22,808 nt of DNA from Palsa-601 sp052146895 (lineage in GTDB: Bacteria; Actinomycetota; Acidimicrobiia; Acidimicrobiales; Bog-793): NCBI GenBank assembly GCA_052146895.1, contig JBKQLZ010000273.1, positions 1 through 22,808 on the forward strand. Direction: 5' to 3'. Below, in pieces: positions 22,062 to 22,808 of this stretch. The number at the start of each line of letters is the position of its first letter. Within the stretch, counting starts at the first letter, position 1. The position numbers were made by a program, and so were the translations under genes. The notes under the pieces are model-generated. The model was not told the DNA's origin. It ran no database searches and saw only the letters and a list, made by a program, of their open reading frames with translations.

Positions 22062-22808
22062 CACCCTGCCATGACCGCCACAGGGCGGCATAGCTCCCCC
22101 CAGCCGTCAGCAGCTCGTCGTGCGAGCCCTGCTCGATGATCCGACCGTGATCGATCACGGCAATGTGGTCTGCGTCGCGGGCTGTCTGGAGACGGTGAGC
22201 GACCGCTATGACAGTGCGGCCTTCCAGCACGCGTGCGAGCGACCGTTCGAGGTGGCGTGCTGCTCTCGGGTCGAGGAGAGCCGTCGCCTCGTCGAGGACG
22301 AGCGTGTGCGGGTCCGCCAGGATGAGCCGAGCGAGCGCCACCTGCTGGGACTCTCCCGGTGAGAGCTGGGTCGCACCGGCGCCGAGGCGCGTATCGAGCC
22401 CGCCCGGGAGGCGTTCGAGCATCGGCAGGGCATCCACCGCCTCGAGCGCTGTAACCAGATCGGCATCGGTTGCGTCCGGTGACGCGAGTGCCAGGTTCTC
22501 CCGCAGCGTCCCGTTGAAGATGTGGTACTCCTGCGTAACGAGCACGACCTCTTGGCGGAGCCGATCCGTGGGCATCCGGTGGGCGTCGACGCCGCCGATC
22601 CGGACATACCCGGTGCGCGGCGCGTGGACTCCAGTCAGCAGGAGTGCGAACGTGCTCTTTCCGGCGCCGCTCGGCCCCACGAGGGCGACCCGGGACCCAG
22701 GCTCGGGCGCGAGGTCTATCCCGTTCAGGACGTCGTGACCGGTCCGGTAGGCGTAGTGCACGTCGTTCGCCACGAGGTGCGGCGAAGCCGGTTCCTCCGC
22801 TGCGAGCT
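22057..22808 (-). CDS. ABC exporter, C-terminal ATPase domain, partial (N-terminus beyond right edge)
   Basis: The frame is open to the window edge, so the internal GTG at 22773 is probably not the start. About 250 residues are visible. They hold Walker A GPSGAGKST, the Q-loop VTQEYHIFNGTLRENL, the signature LSPGESQQVALAR, Walker B LVLDEATALLD with the catalytic glutamate, and the H-loop AVAHRL. These are features of exporters whose membrane domain precedes the ATPase on one chain (ABCB-like, often heterodimeric); the membrane part would lie to the right. The signature deviates from LSGGQ. The substrate cannot be read. It converges on tetR. Confidence 0.9.
   Translation of the reverse strand, partial: LAAEEPASPHLVANDVHYAYRTGHDVLNGIDLAPEPGSRVALVGPSGAGKSTFALLLTGVHAPRTGYVRIGGVDAHRMPTDRLRQEVVLVTQEYHIFNGTLRENLALASPDATDADLVTALEAVDALPMLERLPGGLDTRLGAGATQLSPGESQQVALARLILADPHTLVLDEATALLDPRAARHLERSLARVLEGRTVIAVAHRLQTARDADHIAVIDHGRIIEQGSHDELLTAGGSYAALWRSWQGA

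Overview
The window is GC-rich, densely packed bacterial DNA and most likely comes from an actinobacterium. The markers for this are a WhiB-type Fe-S regulator, a DUF3107 protein, a PdtaS-type sensor kinase, a paired ArsA/Get3-like ATPase module, a SigE/SigM-like ECF sigma factor and an Mrp ATPase without the C-terminal CxxC. A complete System I cytochrome c maturation operon is not what I expect in most studied actinobacteria, so a deep-branching lineage such as Acidimicrobiia is my best guess. That placement is inference. I saw no rRNA, tRNA, CRISPR array, insertion sequence or phage gene, and no gene-free stretch longer than 300 bases.

Layout. (1) 1-515 holds the N-terminal part of a glycerophosphodiester phosphodiesterase (minus strand, cut by the left edge). 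It diverges from a WhiB-family gene (759-1052, plus). The roughly 240-base spacer holds two CRP-like palindromes and a plausible promoter. (2) 1107-10532 is a nine-gene run on the minus strand, in transcription order: mrp, dGTPase-like HD hydrolase, DUF3107, ArsA-like ATPase 1, ArsA-like ATPase 2, PHP phosphatase, PdtaS-like histidine kinase, ECF sigma factor, membrane anti-sigma-like protein. From ATPase 1 onward the genes overlap by 4 bp, except for a 12-base gap between kinase and sigma factor. (3) 10601-12491 (plus) holds a SufR-like four-cysteine regulator and a cysteine desulfurase, divergent from mrp; with mrp these form an Fe-S assembly neighbourhood. (4) 12525-19277 (minus) is ccmABCDEFGHI, complete and in canonical order, with every junction overlapping. 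(5) 19354-22808 holds GDP-mannose 4,6-dehydratase (minus), a divergent GT-B glycosyltransferase (plus), a TetR regulator (plus) and the C-terminal ATPase domain of an ABC exporter (minus, cut by the right edge).

How the parts fit. The WhiB protein, the SufR-like regulator, the cysteine desulfurase and Mrp all concern Fe-S clusters, and the ccm operon equips the cell for c-type cytochromes, so redox and respiration link much of the window. The WhiB/PdtaS/sigma neighbourhood resembles the whiB1-pdtaS-sigH area of Mycobacterium tuberculosis. The ArsA pair resembles Rv3679-Rv3680, which in that species lies next to whiB4 and near crp. I found no wholly new system. The most interesting signals are the CRP-like sites upstream of whiB, an 18-bp perfect palindrome built into the last codons of the glycosyltransferase gene in front of tetR, the anti-sigma-like protein with a large extracytoplasmic region, and the intact ccm operon.
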